A program made the position numbers and the translations under genes. Shown piece by piece: positions 63,288-64,000 of a stretch of DNA of 64,000 nt. The notes under the pieces are model-generated. The model was given only the letters and a program-made list of their open reading frames with translations. It was not told the DNA's origin and searched no databases. How positions within the stretch are numbered: position 1 is the stretch's first letter; each line of letters begins with the position of its first letter. The stretch is from Azotimanducus sp963663145 (lineage in GTDB: Bacteria > Pseudomonadota > Gammaproteobacteria > Pseudomonadales > Azotimanducaceae), in the NCBI GenBank assembly GCA_963663145.1, contig OY760134.1:62001-126000 (forward strand), given 5' to 3'.

Positions 63288-64000
63288 GAGATGAGTCCTT
63301 TGCACTCGTCGATGCCAAGCATCAGGTTGAGGTTCTGGATGGCGGCCCCGCAGGCACCCTTGCCGAGATTATCAAAGCGTGCGGTGAGAAGCATGCGTTC
63401 GTCGCTGCCGAATACATACAGGTCCAGTTGATTGGTGTCATTGAGCGCATCGGGGGCAAGTTGACCTTGATCGAGGCTCGATGTGTCGCCGGGGAGGTGC
63501 ACACGAACAAAGGGCTCCGCCTCATAGCGCTCGGCAAGCAGTTCGTAGATTTGGGCTGAGGTCGCTGGTTGCTGCAAGTCCTCTTGGAAGAGCGGCACCT
63601 GGGTGATCATGCCCTTGTAATAGCTCCCAACCATGGGGCTGAACAAGGGCGCTTGACTCAATCCTGCGTGCACCCGCATTTCTGGCTGATGCTTGTGATC
63701 GAGCGCGAGCGCGTAGGGTCGCACCGTCAGGTCGTCTCGAGACTGTTCATATCTTTGGATCATCTGCTTGCCGCCACCCGAGTACCCCGAAATCGCGTGC
63801 AGGGTCAGCCTTGCGTTTGCCGCAAGGATACCCGCGTCCACCAAGGGGCGAACGCTCAAAATGAAGCCTGTCGAGTAACAGCCTGGATTGGACACTCTGG
63901 AAGCGGAAGCGATGCGTGAACGTTGTTTTGACTCGAGTTCGGGGAGCCCAAAGGTCCAATCGGCGGCCGTACGGTGCTGCGTGCTGGCATCCAAGAGCCG
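63284..64000 (-). CDS. argC: N-acetyl-gamma-glutamyl-phosphate reductase, 3' part (runs off the window)
   Basis: The frame is open to the window edge. Visible family sequence: 'LLDASTQHRTAADWTFGLPE', the catalytic cysteine in 'RVSNPGCYSTGFILSV', 'HAISGYSGGGKQMIQRYE' and 'VYVFGSDERMLLTARFDNLG'-type C-terminal sequence ending 'KGACGAAIQNLNLMLG'. It reduces N-acetylglutamyl phosphate in arginine synthesis. The N-terminal NADP-binding domain lies outside the window. Cotranscribed with the aminotransferase gene. Confidence 0.93.
   Translation of the reverse strand, partial: RLLDASTQHRTAADWTFGLPELESKQRSRIASASRVSNPGCYSTGFILSVRPLVDAGILAANARLTLHAISGYSGGGKQMIQRYEQSRDDLTVRPYALALDHKHQPEMRVHAGLSQAPLFSPMVGSYYKGMITQVPLFQEDLQQPATSAQIYELLAERYEAEPFVRVHLPGDTSSLDQGQLAPDALNDTNQLDLYVFGSDERMLLTARFDNLGKGACGAAIQNLNLMLGIDECKGLIS

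Overview
The window looks like the chromosome of a non-enteric gammaproteobacterium. G+C is high by eye. It carries a groESL operon with a CIRCE operator, the nadC/ampD/aceE-aceF neighbourhood, a TonB-dependent receptor of the large carbohydrate type, AmpG, MnmH, and a housekeeping run from argC to hisC. This placement is inference from gene content; no rRNA or other decisive marker is present.

Region 1 (1-7.6 kb) is an NHLM-type (nitrile-hydratase-leader) export system: an unusually short HlyD-like adaptor, a C39-peptidase/ABC exporter, a second ABC exporter, and then a gene whose N-terminus reads as a complete NHLP leader but whose body is a roughly 360-residue alpha/alpha-toroid (terpene-cyclase/prenyltransferase-like) protein instead of a short peptide core. 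A frameshifted helical-repeat gene follows. This is the best candidate here for an undescribed system: a peptide-natural-product exporter apparently paired with a leader-tagged enzyme-like protein.

Region 2 (7.7-12.4 kb) is an accessory patch around a tRNA-Ser(CGA) gene: an AbiEi/AbiEii pair, a Phd/PIN toxin-antitoxin pair with a palindromic operator, an unassigned protein and a NYN-domain nuclease-like protein.

Region 3 (12.4-22 kb) is core metabolism (nadC, ampD, aceE, aceF, PduO-type cobalamin adenosyltransferase, a thioredoxin/glutaredoxin fusion, a TVP38 membrane protein). It is interrupted between aceF and the adenosyltransferase gene by about 2 kb holding a broken enoyl-CoA hydratase and a DUF4143 ATPase. 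That insert is flanked by a direct repeat of the aceF 3' end; the distal copy is an aceE-aceF scar fused at a 6-bp microhomology.

Region 4 (22-41 kb) is a glycan-utilisation locus. A long minus-strand operon encodes NanE, an ABC sugar importer (binding protein, two permeases, ATPase), a ROK kinase, a GH38 alpha-mannosidase, a DUF4127 protein, a cupin and an FAD oxidoreductase. Divergent from it are a TonB-dependent receptor, a secreted GHL10-type glycoside hydrolase and a GntR/UTRA regulator. A plausible route is outer-membrane uptake, ABC import, GH38 cleavage, then ManNAc -> ManNAc-6-P (ROK) -> GlcNAc-6-P (NanE).

Region 5 (41-64 kb) is mostly housekeeping: a frameshifted small membrane protein, ampG, groES-groEL, an FtsX-type permease with an AttH/CrtC-like lipoprotein, a GYD protein, purC, mnmH, a Sel1-repeat lipoprotein, msrA, a CaiB-type CoA transferase, an Hsp70-like protein, a sterol-desaturase-family protein, a PlsC-like acyltransferase, hisC, an AI-2E/PerM transporter, a DEAD-box helicase, a class I aminotransferase and the 3' part of argC. 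Three fold-back elements that begin with CTAGTGT or a close variant sit exactly on TAG stop codons (33.0, 48.7 and 51.7 kb).
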